Assembly (NCBI RefSeq): GCF_902859825.1
Contig: NZ_CADIKB010000037.1
Location: 1-61,567, forward strand
Length of the DNA: 61,567 bases
Direction: 5' to 3'
DNA from: Paraburkholderia phenoliruptrix
Lineage (GTDB): Bacteria; Pseudomonadota; Gammaproteobacteria; Burkholderiales; Burkholderiaceae
Numbering within the stretch: position 1 is the stretch's first letter; each line of letters begins with the position of its first letter. This document shows positions 24,219-33,731 of this stretch, in pieces. The translations under genes were made by a program, and so were the position numbers. Under the pieces are notes generated by a model. The model ran no database searches. It was not told the DNA's origin and saw nothing but the letters and a program-made list of their open reading frames with translations.

Positions 24219-25229
24219 TCAGCCCGCGCGGCGATGGTGCGCCATGGAAACCGCGGTGTCGATGGCGGCGATCAGGCTGCCCGCGTCGGCGCGGCCGGTG
24301 CCGGCGAGATCGAGCGCCGTGCCGTGATCGACCGACGTGCGGATGATCGGCAAGCCCAGCGTAACGTTGATGCCTTCGCCGAACGTCGCATATTTCAGCA
24401 CGGGCAGGCCCTGATCGTGGAACATGGCAAGCACGCAGTCGGCTTCGTCGAGGTAGCGCGGCTGGAACAGCGTGTCGGCCGGATAGGGACCGCGCGCGTC
24501 GATGTCTTCACCGTTCACGAGCTTCAGCGCAGGCGAGATCACGTCGATTTCTTCGCGGCCCAGATAGCCGTTCTCGCCCGCGTGCGGGTTGAGCCCCGTG
24601 ACGAGGATGCGCGGCGCGGGCAAGCCGAAATGATGCCGCAGGTCGTGATCGACGATGCGCAGCGTGTCGACGAGTCCGTCAATGGAAAGCGCCGCCGAAA
24701 CGTCTTTGAGCGGCAGATGCGTAGTGGCGAGCGCGACGCGCAGCGGACGCTTGCCCGTGCCCGCCAGCATCATCACCACGCGCGGCGTGCGCGTGCGTTC
24801 TGCGAGATATTCGGTGTGACCGGTGAAGGGCACGCCCGCGTCGTTGATCGTGCTCTTTTGCAGCGGCGCGGTGACGATGGCGTCGAAGGTGCCGGCCATT
24901 GCCCCGTCGATGGCGCTGTCCAGCAGATCGAGCACATAGCGCCCATTGGCCGCATTGAGCTTGCCCGCGACCGCCGGCGCCCCGAGCGGCCGGTGCTGCA
25001 CCTGAATGCGCTTGCCGTCCGCCAGCAGCGCGCTCCAGTCCACGCCCACGGCGCGCGCGCGCTCCGCGAGAAGCGCCGCATCGCCGAGCACGGTGAACTG
25101 CGCGTTCGGCCAGTGCGTTGCCGCGCCCGCCAGCGCCTGGGCTGTCAGCTCGGGACCGACGCCGGCCGGCTCGCCGGTCGTGATCGCGACGTGCAACGGC
25201 AAGCTGGCGGACTGGGCGGTGGTGCTCAT
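24219..25229 (-). CDS. pdxA: 4-hydroxythreonine-4-phosphate dehydrogenase
   Basis: PdxA oxidises 4-phosphohydroxy-threonine in DXP-dependent pyridoxal-phosphate synthesis. The 336-residue protein has the start ITTGEPAGVGPELTAQAL, the metal and substrate segments FTGHTEYLAERT, GLNPHAGENGYLGREE and MFHDQGLPVLKY, and the final VDHGTALDLAGTG. It sits 5 bp after surA, in the conserved order. Confidence 0.96.
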   Translation of the reverse strand: MSTTAQSASLPLHVAITTGEPAGVGPELTAQALAGAATHWPNAQFTVLGDAALLAERARAVGVDWSALLADGKRIQVQHRPLGAPAVAGKLNAANGRYVLDLLDSAIDGAMAGTFDAIVTAPLQKSTINDAGVPFTGHTEYLAERTRTPRVVMMLAGTGKRPLRVALATTHLPLKDVSAALSIDGLVDTLRIVDHDLRHHFGLPAPRILVTGLNPHAGENGYLGREEIDVISPALKLVNGEDIDARGPYPADTLFQPRYLDEADCVLAMFHDQGLPVLKYATFGEGINVTLGLPIIRTSVDHGTALDLAGTGRADAGSLIAAIDTAVSMAHHRRAG

Positions 25230-25234
25230 GGTGC

Positions 25235-26587
25235 TTACTGAATGCTCGACAGGTCAGGCTTGACTTCGACATACGCGGTGTCGCGCAGTTCGCGCAGCCA
25301 GTCGGCGTAAGCCTGCTCGGCCTTGCGCTGACCGATGGCCTGACGGGCCAGGTCCATTTGCTGGGCGATCGAGCCTTGCGCTTCGCGGCGCTCCAGCACC
25401 TGAATCAGGTGATAGCCGTATTCGCTGCGCACCGGGTCGCTGATCTGGCCGTCCTGCAGCGTGTTCATGGCGCGCTCGAATTCCGGCACCGTCTCGCCCG
25501 GGCTGATCCAGCCGAGGTCGCCGCCTTGCGACGACGACCCGTCCTGCGAATAGGTGTGGGCGAACTTCGCAAAGTCGCCGCCTGCCTGGATTTCCTTCTT
25601 GATTTCGAGCAGCTTCTGACGCGCTTGCGGCTCGGACATGCCGTCGCCGACGCGCAGCAGAATGTGGCGCACGTGCGTTTGCACGAGCTTTGGCGCGTCC
25701 GAGCTCGTGCCCTGACCGGCGCGGCGGTCGACGAGGCGCACGACCTCGAAGCCGTCATTCGTGCGGATCACTTCCGGATTGACCTCGCCCGGACGCAGCG
25801 CCGAGGCGGCCTTGACGAATTCCGGCGGCAGCTTCGAAGGCGCCGCGTAGCCCATGTCGCCGCCCTTGGCCGCGTCGGGCGCCTGCGAATTCGACTTCGC
25901 CAGTTTCCCGAAGTTGGCGCCGCCCTTCGCTTCGGCGAGCAATGTCTCGGCCTTCTTCTGCGCCGCTTCGATGTCGGTTTGCGGCGCGTTCAGCGGCGCC
26001 TTCAGGAAAATGTGCTCCATGTGCAGGTCGCTCGTCGCGCCGGCATTCGGGCCGCGCTGACTCGCGATGTAGTTCGCGACTTCCGCGTCCGACACCGTGA
26101 CCTTGCTGTCCACTTCCTTCTCACGCAGACGCGACAGCGTCAGCTCGGTACGCGCGTCGCTCGTGAACGTGGCCCAAGGCACGCCTTGCGCCTCGATCCG
26201 CGCACGGTACACGTCGAGCGACAGGTTGTTCGCCTGGGCGAGCCGTTCGAGCGTTTTCTGCACGGCGGCGTCGTCGACATTGATGCCGTCTTCCTTCGCC
26301 TTCTGCAGCTGGATGCGCTCCAGCACCATCTGGTTGAGCACCTGCTGACGCAACTGGTCGGCGGGCGGAATCGGCGCGTTCTGCTGATTCAGACGGCGGG
26401 TGATGAGGTTCACGCGCTCGTCCAGCTCGCGCCGCGTAATGACGCCGTTGTTGACCACTGCGGCAATTGTGTCGACCGTCTGGCCGCGGTTGCCGGCGAG
26501 CGCCTGCGCCTGTACCGGCGCAACCGACACGAAAGACGCCACGGCGGCGAGACCTGCCGCGAGCGTTGCCAAGCGAAGCTTTTTCAT
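25235..26587 (-). CDS. surA: Periplasmic peptidyl-prolyl isomerase/chaperone SurA
   Basis: SurA escorts outer-membrane proteins (including LptD and porins) through the periplasm. The 450-residue protein has a signal peptide ending APVQAQA, an N-terminal SurA_N domain (VDTIAAVVNNGVITRRELDE) and two parvulin domains (around GGANFGKLAKSNSQAPDAAK and GGDFAKFAHTYSQDGSSSQG). The ATG at 26587 starts the signal peptide; longer frames upstream are rejected. It lies 76 bp downstream of lptD. Confidence 0.96.
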   Translation of the reverse strand: MKKLRLATLAAGLAAVASFVSVAPVQAQALAGNRGQTVDTIAAVVNNGVITRRELDERVNLITRRLNQQNAPIPPADQLRQQVLNQMVLERIQLQKAKEDGINVDDAAVQKTLERLAQANNLSLDVYRARIEAQGVPWATFTSDARTELTLSRLREKEVDSKVTVSDAEVANYIASQRGPNAGATSDLHMEHIFLKAPLNAPQTDIEAAQKKAETLLAEAKGGANFGKLAKSNSQAPDAAKGGDMGYAAPSKLPPEFVKAASALRPGEVNPEVIRTNDGFEVVRLVDRRAGQGTSSDAPKLVQTHVRHILLRVGDGMSEPQARQKLLEIKKEIQAGGDFAKFAHTYSQDGSSSQGGDLGWISPGETVPEFERAMNTLQDGQISDPVRSEYGYHLIQVLERREAQGSIAQQMDLARQAIGQRKAEQAYADWLRELRDTAYVEVKPDLSSIQ

Positions 26588-26663
26588 GATTGCCACAGAT
26601 ACTCCAATGATGTCGGGCACGCTTGGCCCGTCTTTTCGCATTCGATGAACGACCGGGCGAGCG

Positions 26664-29030
26664 TCATTCGTAATTGATGAACCGCGACTCCGGCGGCGGC
26701 GGTGGCGGCAGCGGCGTATAGCCCGCCACGCTGCTGCGGAACGCGGCAATCAGCCCGTTGTCGACGCTCGACAAGCCCTTGAACGTCAACTGCGCGAGAA
26801 AGCGCGTGCTCGACTGATGCTGCCCCGACGTATTCAGCCCGTTTGCGTAGCGCTGAATACCGGCGCCGAGCGTCCAGCAGTCTGCGTCGTACTGCAGACC
26901 GACGAGTCCGTCGACGATCCGATGCCCGCCGAGATCGTAATTGAACCGCCCAACCCCGAAAACCCGATGCGACAGCGGCCATTGGCCCGACACCAGCACC
27001 TGGTTGATCGGCTCATTGTCGAGCGTGGTGTTCGCGCGCGTGTAACGATACGCAACGTTGAGCACCTTGCCGGTGGCCGGACTGAAACCGAAACCGACGC
27101 TCGTCTTGACCAGCTGGTTGTTGTCCGCATTATATTGGAACGCAGTTTCCGACGCGAAACCGGCCCCGAGCTTGAGCGACGCGCCCACGATCAGGTCCGA
27201 ATGCGTGGCCTGCGTGCTCGTCTGGTTCGGCAGCAGCGTAACGCGCTGATCCTGAAAGTAATACTGCTGCGCGATCACGAAGCGCGCGCGCTCGTCGCCC
27301 GTTGCCGGATTGATGAAGCGCGTGGTGATGGCCGCCGTCAGGCGGTTCGCGTCCGCGATGCGGTCGTTGCCGACGAACGTGTTCGGCGTGAAGATTTCCG
27401 CGAGCCCGAAGTCGGATTCCGCGGTGTCGAAAAGCGGCGCCGATGCCTGGTTGCGATACGGCGTGTACACGTAGTACAGGCGCGGCTCCAGCGTCTGGAT
27501 GTAGTCCTCGCCGAAGAGCCGCACCGAGCGGTCGAAAATGAGCCCCGTGTCAAAGGTCAGCGTCGGGATCGACTCGGTGAAGTTCTTCGGCGTGCCGGCC
27601 GGCACGTCATTGCTGATGTTGTTCAGGTTATACGACGCGAAGTGCCACTGCACCTTCGGCGTGACGAAATAACCGGGCCCGACGACCGAGTACGAAATGT
27701 ACGGGTTGAACATCACCCGCTGACCCTGCGTCATGTCAGCGGTCGTGATGCGGAAATTCGTGTAGTCCGCCTCGGCGCCGAAGTCGAAGCCGCCCACGTT
27801 GTACTTCGCGTACTTCACGTTCAATTGCGGCTCGCGGCCATACGGCGCGACCGACGGCGTGAGCGTCTGCCAATGCTGCTCGCGCGCGAGCACGGACCAC
27901 GGTCCGTTGTTATAGGTCAACCCGGCTTCCTGCTGATACAGGAGCTGGGTGCCGTTCATGAACTGATTCGCCGACGACGACAGGTCTTCCGGATACGTGT
28001 TGTCCGAAACCTTGTTGTAGTAGATGTAGCCGCCGAACCCGTTGCCGAAGTTCTGGTTGTGCTGGATGTACAGCGCGTAGCGGTTGGTCTTCGTCAGCCG
28101 GTCGTTCGGCAGGAATTCGCCGGTGATCGAGCCCGAATACGTGGGCGACAGATAGCGGAACGCGGCCTGCAGCTGCACACCGCGCTTGGAGATCAGACGC
28201 GGCGTGAGCGTCAGATCGCGATTGGGCGCGATGTTGAAGTAATACGGCACCGAGAGTTCGAAGCCGTTCGTCGAACTGAGCGAGAAGGTGGGCGGCAGGA
28301 TACCGCTGCGCCGCTCGCCCGACAGCGGAAACGACAGCCACGGCGAGGCGAACACCGGCACGCCCTGGAAAAACAGCACGCTGTTGTAGGCCACGCCTTC
28401 GTCGGCGCCCGTGTCGAAGTCGAATTCGCTGCCCTTGATGTACCACGCCGGATTGTCCGTGCACGCGCAGGCCGTGTACGTGCCCTTGGTGAACACCGAG
28501 CGCTCGTTGTCGAGCAGGTCGACGCGCTCGGCGCTGCCCGAACCGCCCGTCACGTTGAAGTGGTACTTGGGCGCGGTCATGAAGCCTTCGCTCGAATCCA
28601 CGCGCATGTGCGCTTCGGGTCCGGCGAACGTCGTACCGTTGTTGTTCAGGCGAACCTGGCCGTATGCGTCGGCCATGTCCGAGTCCTGATCGTAATGCAG
28701 CGCGTCGGACTTGATCACGACCGTATTGCGCCGCACTTCCGCCGCGCCCTTCACGGCCAGGTCCTGATCCGTCGTGCCGTTGGTCGAATCGCCGAGCACG
28801 AACGTGGCCGGCTTCTGTCCCGGCTGCAGCACATGGTCTTCGAGTTGCGGGGCGAGCTGCATGCCCCACGGCGGGTCGATCGGCTGCGGCTGCGCGGCCT
28901 CGCCGACCAGTTGGGCGTGAGCAAGCGCGGGCACGAGGCCCGGAACGGCGATCAACGCCGCGACGAGCCGCCTTTTGCGCGGCATCGCGGCACAAGAGGG
29001 ATTCGTTTGGGAAAGCTGTCTAGGCGGCAT
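26664..29030 (-). CDS. lptD: LPS-assembly protein LptD
   Basis: LptD is the outer-membrane barrel that, with LptE, inserts LPS into the outer leaflet. The 788-residue protein has a signal peptide (about 16-42, ending ALAHAQ), an N-terminal OstA-like jellyroll region (VKGAAEVRRNTVVIKSDALH) and a long C-terminal beta barrel (RRSGILPPTFSLSSTNGFEL, and RYLSPTYSGSITGEFLPNDR). Two ATG starts 15 codons apart are possible; I use the first. It heads lptD-surA-pdxA-rsmA and is divergent from amgK. Confidence 0.95.
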   Translation of the reverse strand: MPPRQLSQTNPSCAAMPRKRRLVAALIAVPGLVPALAHAQLVGEAAQPQPIDPPWGMQLAPQLEDHVLQPGQKPATFVLGDSTNGTTDQDLAVKGAAEVRRNTVVIKSDALHYDQDSDMADAYGQVRLNNNGTTFAGPEAHMRVDSSEGFMTAPKYHFNVTGGSGSAERVDLLDNERSVFTKGTYTACACTDNPAWYIKGSEFDFDTGADEGVAYNSVLFFQGVPVFASPWLSFPLSGERRSGILPPTFSLSSTNGFELSVPYYFNIAPNRDLTLTPRLISKRGVQLQAAFRYLSPTYSGSITGEFLPNDRLTKTNRYALYIQHNQNFGNGFGGYIYYNKVSDNTYPEDLSSSANQFMNGTQLLYQQEAGLTYNNGPWSVLAREQHWQTLTPSVAPYGREPQLNVKYAKYNVGGFDFGAEADYTNFRITTADMTQGQRVMFNPYISYSVVGPGYFVTPKVQWHFASYNLNNISNDVPAGTPKNFTESIPTLTFDTGLIFDRSVRLFGEDYIQTLEPRLYYVYTPYRNQASAPLFDTAESDFGLAEIFTPNTFVGNDRIADANRLTAAITTRFINPATGDERARFVIAQQYYFQDQRVTLLPNQTSTQATHSDLIVGASLKLGAGFASETAFQYNADNNQLVKTSVGFGFSPATGKVLNVAYRYTRANTTLDNEPINQVLVSGQWPLSHRVFGVGRFNYDLGGHRIVDGLVGLQYDADCWTLGAGIQRYANGLNTSGQHQSSTRFLAQLTFKGLSSVDNGLIAAFRSSVAGYTPLPPPPPPESRFINYE

Positions 29031-29205
29031 GTATCGTTTGGCGAATCGGCCCGTCCGTCAGCTTCTGCAGTCACGATCCACCGCCTGCACACCACGACCG
29101 TGACAGTCGGCTGCACATCAATATTTACAATCTCCGAACGGTGAGGCGGGCGGTAAAGCGGAATACGCGAAAGCTGGCGTGAGTCGCGTCAAAAAAGTCG
29201 TGGGG

Positions 29206-29211
29206 TATTAT
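29206..29211 (+). promoter_or_regulatory. Candidate -10 box for amgK-murU
   Basis: TATTAT sits 41 bp before the amgK ATG in an otherwise GC-rich region. No clear -35 hexamer is visible at the right spacing. Confidence 0.3.
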
Positions 29212-29251
29212 ATGGCAAGACGTTGCCCCTCTGAATTTGCCGCCGGTTTTC

Positions 29252-30364
29252 ATGACGCTGCCTCCTTCCCAAGACTTCACCCACCCTTCCTCCGACAGCC
29301 GCCTCGACCTGCTGAAGGCCTGGCTGCAAGGCCATGCGGCCCGTTACGCACTGAATATCGGCACGCTCGCGCCCGCTTCCTCCGACGCCAGCTTCCGGCG
29401 CTATTTCCGGCTCGCCGGTAAGGCGGCGGAAGGCGACAGCGCCGGCACGCTGATCGCCGTCGACGCCCCGCCGCCCGAAAAATGCCGCGAGTTCGTGCAG
29501 GTCGCGCGGTTGCTCGAAGCGGCCGGCGTGCATGTGCCGCGCATCCTCGAGGTCGATGTCGACGCGGGCCTGATGCTCGTCACCGATCTTGGCACTGCCT
29601 CGTATCTCGGCGCGCTCACCGCCGCGCAGAAGGAGAACGACCCGCGCGGCGCACGCACGCTGATGCGCGACGCGCTCGACGCGCTGATCCGCTGGCAGCT
29701 CGCCTCGCGTGAAGACGTGCTGCCGCCGTTCGACGAAGCGTTTCTGCGCCGCGAGATGGAACTGATGCCCGAGTGGTTCATCGGCAGGCACCTCGGGCGC
29801 GAGGTCGACGACAACACGCGCGGTGTGCTCGACCGCACGTTCGCGCTGCTGATCGCCAGCGCCCGCGCGCAGCCACAGGTATTCATGCTGCGCGATTTCA
29901 TGCCGCGCAATCTGATGGTGTGCGCGGAACCGGGCGCGGCCGAGGCAGCAAACCGCGCACTGAACCCCGGCGTGCTCGACTTCCAGGACGCCGTGTACGG
30001 TCCTATCTCGTACGACGTCGCGTCGCTGCTGCGCGACGCCTTCCTCAGCTGGGACGAGGAGTTCGAACTCGATTGCTTCGTGTACTACTGGGAGCGCGCG
30101 AAAAAAGCCGGCCTGCCGGTCGACCCCGACTTTGGCGAGTTCTACCGCCAGATCGAATGGATGGGTCTGCAACGGCATATCAAGGTGCTCGGTCTCTTTT
30201 GCCGGATTAATTACCGCGACAGCAAGCCGCATTACATGAACGACTTGCCGCGCTTCATCGGCTATGCGCGCAAGGTGGCCGAACGCTACGCGCCGCTGCG
30301 TCCGTTCGCGAAGCTGCTCGACGATCTCGAAGGCCGCGCGAACGAGGTCGGCTACACGTTCTGA
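29252..30364 (+). CDS. amgK: N-acetylmuramate/N-acetylglucosamine kinase
   Basis: AmgK phosphorylates MurNAc (and GlcNAc) at the anomeric position in the cell-wall recycling shortcut that bypasses de novo UDP-MurNAc synthesis and can lower fosfomycin sensitivity. The 370-residue protein has an aminoglycoside-phosphotransferase fold: ASSDASFRRYFRL at the nucleotide loop, VFMLRDFMPRNLMV at the catalytic loop and VLDFQDAVYGPISYDVASLL at the metal-binding aspartate. The partner murU is 9 bp downstream, which makes the call firm. The ATG at 29252 is preferred to a TTG at 29237. Confidence 0.92.
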   Translation: MTLPPSQDFTHPSSDSRLDLLKAWLQGHAARYALNIGTLAPASSDASFRRYFRLAGKAAEGDSAGTLIAVDAPPPEKCREFVQVARLLEAAGVHVPRILEVDVDAGLMLVTDLGTASYLGALTAAQKENDPRGARTLMRDALDALIRWQLASREDVLPPFDEAFLRREMELMPEWFIGRHLGREVDDNTRGVLDRTFALLIASARAQPQVFMLRDFMPRNLMVCAEPGAAEAANRALNPGVLDFQDAVYGPISYDVASLLRDAFLSWDEEFELDCFVYYWERAKKAGLPVDPDFGEFYRQIEWMGLQRHIKVLGLFCRINYRDSKPHYMNDLPRFIGYARKVAERYAPLRPFAKLLDDLEGRANEVGYTF

Positions 30365-30373
30365 ATAACCACA

Positions 30374-31081
30374 ATGTCCCTCAAAAAAGCGATGATTTTC
30401 GCCGCGGGTCGCGGCGAACGCATGCGTCCGTTGACCGACGCGCGCCCCAAGCCCTTGCTCGAAGCGGGCGGCAAGCCGCTCATTGTCTGGCAGATCGAGC
30501 GGCTTGCGCGCGCGGGTTTTCAGACGATCGTGATCAATCACGCGTGGCTCGGCGAGCAGATCGAGGCCGCGCTCGGCGATGGATCGCGCTGGCAGATCAA
30601 ACTGCGCTATTCGCCGGAGCGTAAAGCGCTGGAGACCGCGGGCGGAATCGTACAGGCGCTGCCGCTGATCGAAGACCACGGCGCGAGCGAAGTGTTCGTC
30701 GCGGTGAGCGGCGACGTGTACGCGGATTTCGACTACAGCGTGCTGAACGCGCAGGCCGAAGCACTGCGGGCTTTGCCCGCACCCGGCATGCATCTCGTGA
30801 TGGTGCCCAATCCGCCGTTTCATCCAAACGGAGACTTTGCACTCGAACGCGGTGTGCTGTCGCTCGAAGCCGGGCGGCGCTTCACCTTCGGCAATATCGG
30901 ACTCTACGACACGCGCATGTTCCGCGACCTGCCGCGCGGCACGCGGCGCGCGCTCACGCCGTATTACCGCGAGACGATTGCACGCGGCCTCGCAACCGGC
31001 GAGCTCTACGAAGGCTTGTGGGAAAACGTCGGCACGCCGGCACAACTCGCCGAACTGGATCAGCGTTTGCGCGCGCGCTGA
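30374..31081 (+). CDS. murU: N-acetylmuramate alpha-1-phosphate uridylyltransferase
   Basis: MurU turns MurNAc-1-phosphate plus UTP into UDP-MurNAc, the step after AmgK. The 235-residue nucleotidyltransferase has the signature MIFAAGRGERMRPLTDARPK with a conserved Lys, the acceptor segment ALETAGGIVQALPLI and the metal site VSGDVYADFDY. It is coupled to amgK by 9 bp. Confidence 0.93.
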   Translation: MSLKKAMIFAAGRGERMRPLTDARPKPLLEAGGKPLIVWQIERLARAGFQTIVINHAWLGEQIEAALGDGSRWQIKLRYSPERKALETAGGIVQALPLIEDHGASEVFVAVSGDVYADFDYSVLNAQAEALRALPAPGMHLVMVPNPPFHPNGDFALERGVLSLEAGRRFTFGNIGLYDTRMFRDLPRGTRRALTPYYRETIARGLATGELYEGLWENVGTPAQLAELDQRLRAR

Positions 31082-31114
31082 GCGCGGCAAGCTGTTCCTA
31101 TCGATACGGCTCGC

Positions 31115-33025
31115 TCAGCGCGCCGGCAGCTCCGCGCGGTCGGGCAGCGTTGCGGCGCCGGCGCTTTCCGCGGCTTGCGACGCCTCGGTCGCGCGTTGCT
31201 GCTGCAGCGCCCACATCTGCGCGAAGAGGCCGTTGGCGCGCAACAGTTCTGCGTGCGTACCGCGCTCGACAATACGCCCCTTGTCCATCACGATGATCTG
31301 CTGCGCGTGAACCACGGTGGAAAGCCGGTGCGCGATGATGAGCGTCGTGCGTTCGCGCGCAATCTGATCGAGTTCGTGCTGGATAGCGCGCTCCGAACGC
31401 GAATCGAGCGCGGACGTGGCTTCGTCGAACAACAGGATGGGCGGATTCTTCAGGATGGTCCGCGCAATCGCGACGCGCTGCTTTTCGCCGCCCGAGAGCT
31501 TCAGGCCCCGCTCGCCGACCGGCGTGTCGTAGCCTTTCGGCAGTCCTTCGATAAACTCGTGGATATGCGCGGCACGCGCCGCCGCAATCACTTCCTCGCG
31601 CGTCGCCGAGGGACGTCCATAGGCGATGTTGTAGTAGATCGAGTCGTTGAACAGCACGGTGTCCTGCGGCACGATGCCGATCGACGCGCGTAACGACGCC
31701 TGCGCGACATCGCGAATATCCTGACCGTCGATGGTGATCGCGCCGCCCGTCGCGCGGTCCAGATCGTAGAAGCGGAACACGAGCCGCGCGAGCGTCGACT
31801 TGCCCGAGCCGCTATGGCCGACCACCGCGGTCGTCGTGCCGGCAGGAATCGTGAAGCTCACGTCGTGAAGAATCTGGCGCGCCGGCTCGTACGAAAAATT
31901 CACATGCTCGAAGCGCACTTGCCCGCCGCTCACCTGCAGCGGCGGCGCATTCGGCACGTCCGGCACTTCCTGCGCCGCGCCGAGCAGCGTGAACATGCGG
32001 TCCATGTCGGTGAGACTCTGCTTGAGCTCGCGATACACCACGCCGAGAAAATTCAGCGGAATATAAAGCTGCAACATGAACGTGTTGATGAGCACGAGGT
32101 CGCCGAGCGTCAGGCGCCCCGCCATCACGCCTTCCGTCGCGCGCCACAGAATGAACACAAGCCCCGTGCCGATAATCGCCTGCTGCCCGAAGTTCAGCGC
32201 GGAAAGCGAGCGCTGCGACTTGATTGCCGCCGTGCGATAGCGCTTCAGGTTTTCGTCGTAGCGGCTTGCTTCCCACTCTTCATTGCCGAAATACTTGACC
32301 GTCTCGTAGTTGAGCAGGGAGTCGATGGCGCGCGAGTTCGCCTTCGAATCGAGCTCGTTCATCGTGCGCCGGAAATGCGTGCGCCACTCGGTCACCTTCA
32401 CCGTGAACACGATGTACACGGCCAGTGCCACGAAAGTCACAACCGCGTAGTACGCCTCGTATTTGACGACGAAGAAGCCGAGCACGAGGCCGACTTCGAC
32501 GAGCGTCGGCAGAATGCTGTACAGCGAATACGAAATGAGCTGCGTAATGCCGCGCGTGCCGCGTTCGATGTCGCGCGACATGCCGCCGGTTTGCCGCTCC
32601 AGATGAAACCGCAGCGACAGGCCGTGCAGATGCCGGAACACCTTCAACGCGAGCTGGCGCACCGCGTTCTCGGTGACCTTGGAAAACAGAATCTCGCGCA
32701 ATTCGGTGAAGAGCGACGTGGAGAGCCGCACCACCGCGTACGCGACCACGAGCAGGCCGACGCCGCCGAGCAGCACGATGCCCGGCGAATCGTGCGCACG
32801 CCCGAGCGCCGTGAGATGCTGCACGGAGGCGAGACTGTCGACGATCCGTTTCATCACGATCGGCACGCCGAGGTTGGCGACCTTCGCGCCGATCAGGCAA
32901 CTGAGCGCGAATACGACACGCCACTTGTAAGTGGCGAGATACGGCAGCAGCGACAGGATGGTCTGCCAATCGTTGCGCGGCTGGGTGGAAATCGGCGAGG
33001 GTTCGGACGGAAGCGAGCGGCGCAT
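31115..33025 (-). CDS. ABC transporter, fused permease and ATPase (ATM1/HMT-like)
   Basis: A 636-residue half-transporter. About five or six membrane helices lie in the first ~340 residues (from ILSLLPYLATYKWRVVFALS), then an ATPase domain with Walker A VGHSGSGKSTLARLV, signature LSGGEKQRVAIARTI, and Walker B ILLFDEATSALD. The transmembrane part (RTHFRRTMNELDSKANSRAI, LLNYETVKYFGNE) is the pattern of mitochondrial-Atm1-like exporters of glutathione-conjugated or thiol compounds; this assignment is from family knowledge. A longer in-frame start at 33193 lacks support. It converges on murU. Confidence 0.9.
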   Translation of the reverse strand: MRRSLPSEPSPISTQPRNDWQTILSLLPYLATYKWRVVFALSCLIGAKVANLGVPIVMKRIVDSLASVQHLTALGRAHDSPGIVLLGGVGLLVVAYAVVRLSTSLFTELREILFSKVTENAVRQLALKVFRHLHGLSLRFHLERQTGGMSRDIERGTRGITQLISYSLYSILPTLVEVGLVLGFFVVKYEAYYAVVTFVALAVYIVFTVKVTEWRTHFRRTMNELDSKANSRAIDSLLNYETVKYFGNEEWEASRYDENLKRYRTAAIKSQRSLSALNFGQQAIIGTGLVFILWRATEGVMAGRLTLGDLVLINTFMLQLYIPLNFLGVVYRELKQSLTDMDRMFTLLGAAQEVPDVPNAPPLQVSGGQVRFEHVNFSYEPARQILHDVSFTIPAGTTTAVVGHSGSGKSTLARLVFRFYDLDRATGGAITIDGQDIRDVAQASLRASIGIVPQDTVLFNDSIYYNIAYGRPSATREEVIAAARAAHIHEFIEGLPKGYDTPVGERGLKLSGGEKQRVAIARTILKNPPILLFDEATSALDSRSERAIQHELDQIARERTTLIIAHRLSTVVHAQQIIVMDKGRIVERGTHAELLRANGLFAQMWALQQQRATEASQAAESAGAATLPDRAELPAR

Positions 33026-33298
33026 GGTTCGGCTGGGGAGAAGGGGGAAATGCCGGAGTCCACCGCGGTCGCGGGCCCGCAGCGCGTGCGTGAGCACGCG
33101 GCCTCGTCGCGCAACCCGCCTGGGCGCTTTCCCGTACAATTCCTGATCTTCGTATTGTCGCAGAAGCCGGCGGGCGCCGCTTTTATCGGCCACGCGGCCG
33201 TGGTGCCGGGCTGAGGCGGGCTAAGCCGCCCTGCGCCCGATCATGTCTGCGCCCATCGCCGAGCGCATCAAACCAACCCGCGTTTTCCGAGTGTCCTC

Positions 33299-33694
33299 AT
33301 GACCGATAACCTCCAACTTCCGCAAAAGCCTTGCGCGCTGCGCGTCATGCCGCAACCGGCGGACGCCAATATTCACGGCGACGTGTTCGGCGGCTGGATC
33401 ATGGCGCAAGTGGACATTGCCGGGTCGATCCCGGCGAGCCGTCGCGCGAATGGGCGGGTCGCGACCATCGCGGTCAATTCGTTCCTGTTCAAACAGCCGG
33501 TGTTCGTCGGCGACCTGCTGAGCTTTTACGCGGATATTGTCAAGACGGGCAATACGTCCATTACCGTTTCCGTCGAGGTCTACGCGCAACGTATGAGCCT
33601 CGCGCAAGACATCGTGAAGGTGACCGAGGCCACGCTGACCTACGTCGCCACCGACAGCGACCGCCGCCCGCGTGCGCTGCCCGCGCTGGACTAA
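33299..33694 (+). CDS. Acyl-CoA thioesterase, YciA-like hotdog protein
   Basis: A 131-residue single hotdog-fold thioesterase. The motif ANIHGDVFGGWIMAQVDIAG contains the catalytic-loop residues of the YciA/BACH family; RVATIAVNSFLFKQPVFVGD follows. It hydrolyses acyl-CoAs, probably broad range. It is a single gene divergent from the ABC transporter. Confidence 0.9.
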   Translation: MTDNLQLPQKPCALRVMPQPADANIHGDVFGGWIMAQVDIAGSIPASRRANGRVATIAVNSFLFKQPVFVGDLLSFYADIVKTGNTSITVSVEVYAQRMSLAQDIVKVTEATLTYVATDSDRRPRALPALD

Positions 33695-33731
33695 AGCAGC
33701 GACGAGGGTTCAGGGGCGCGCCTTCGCCGCG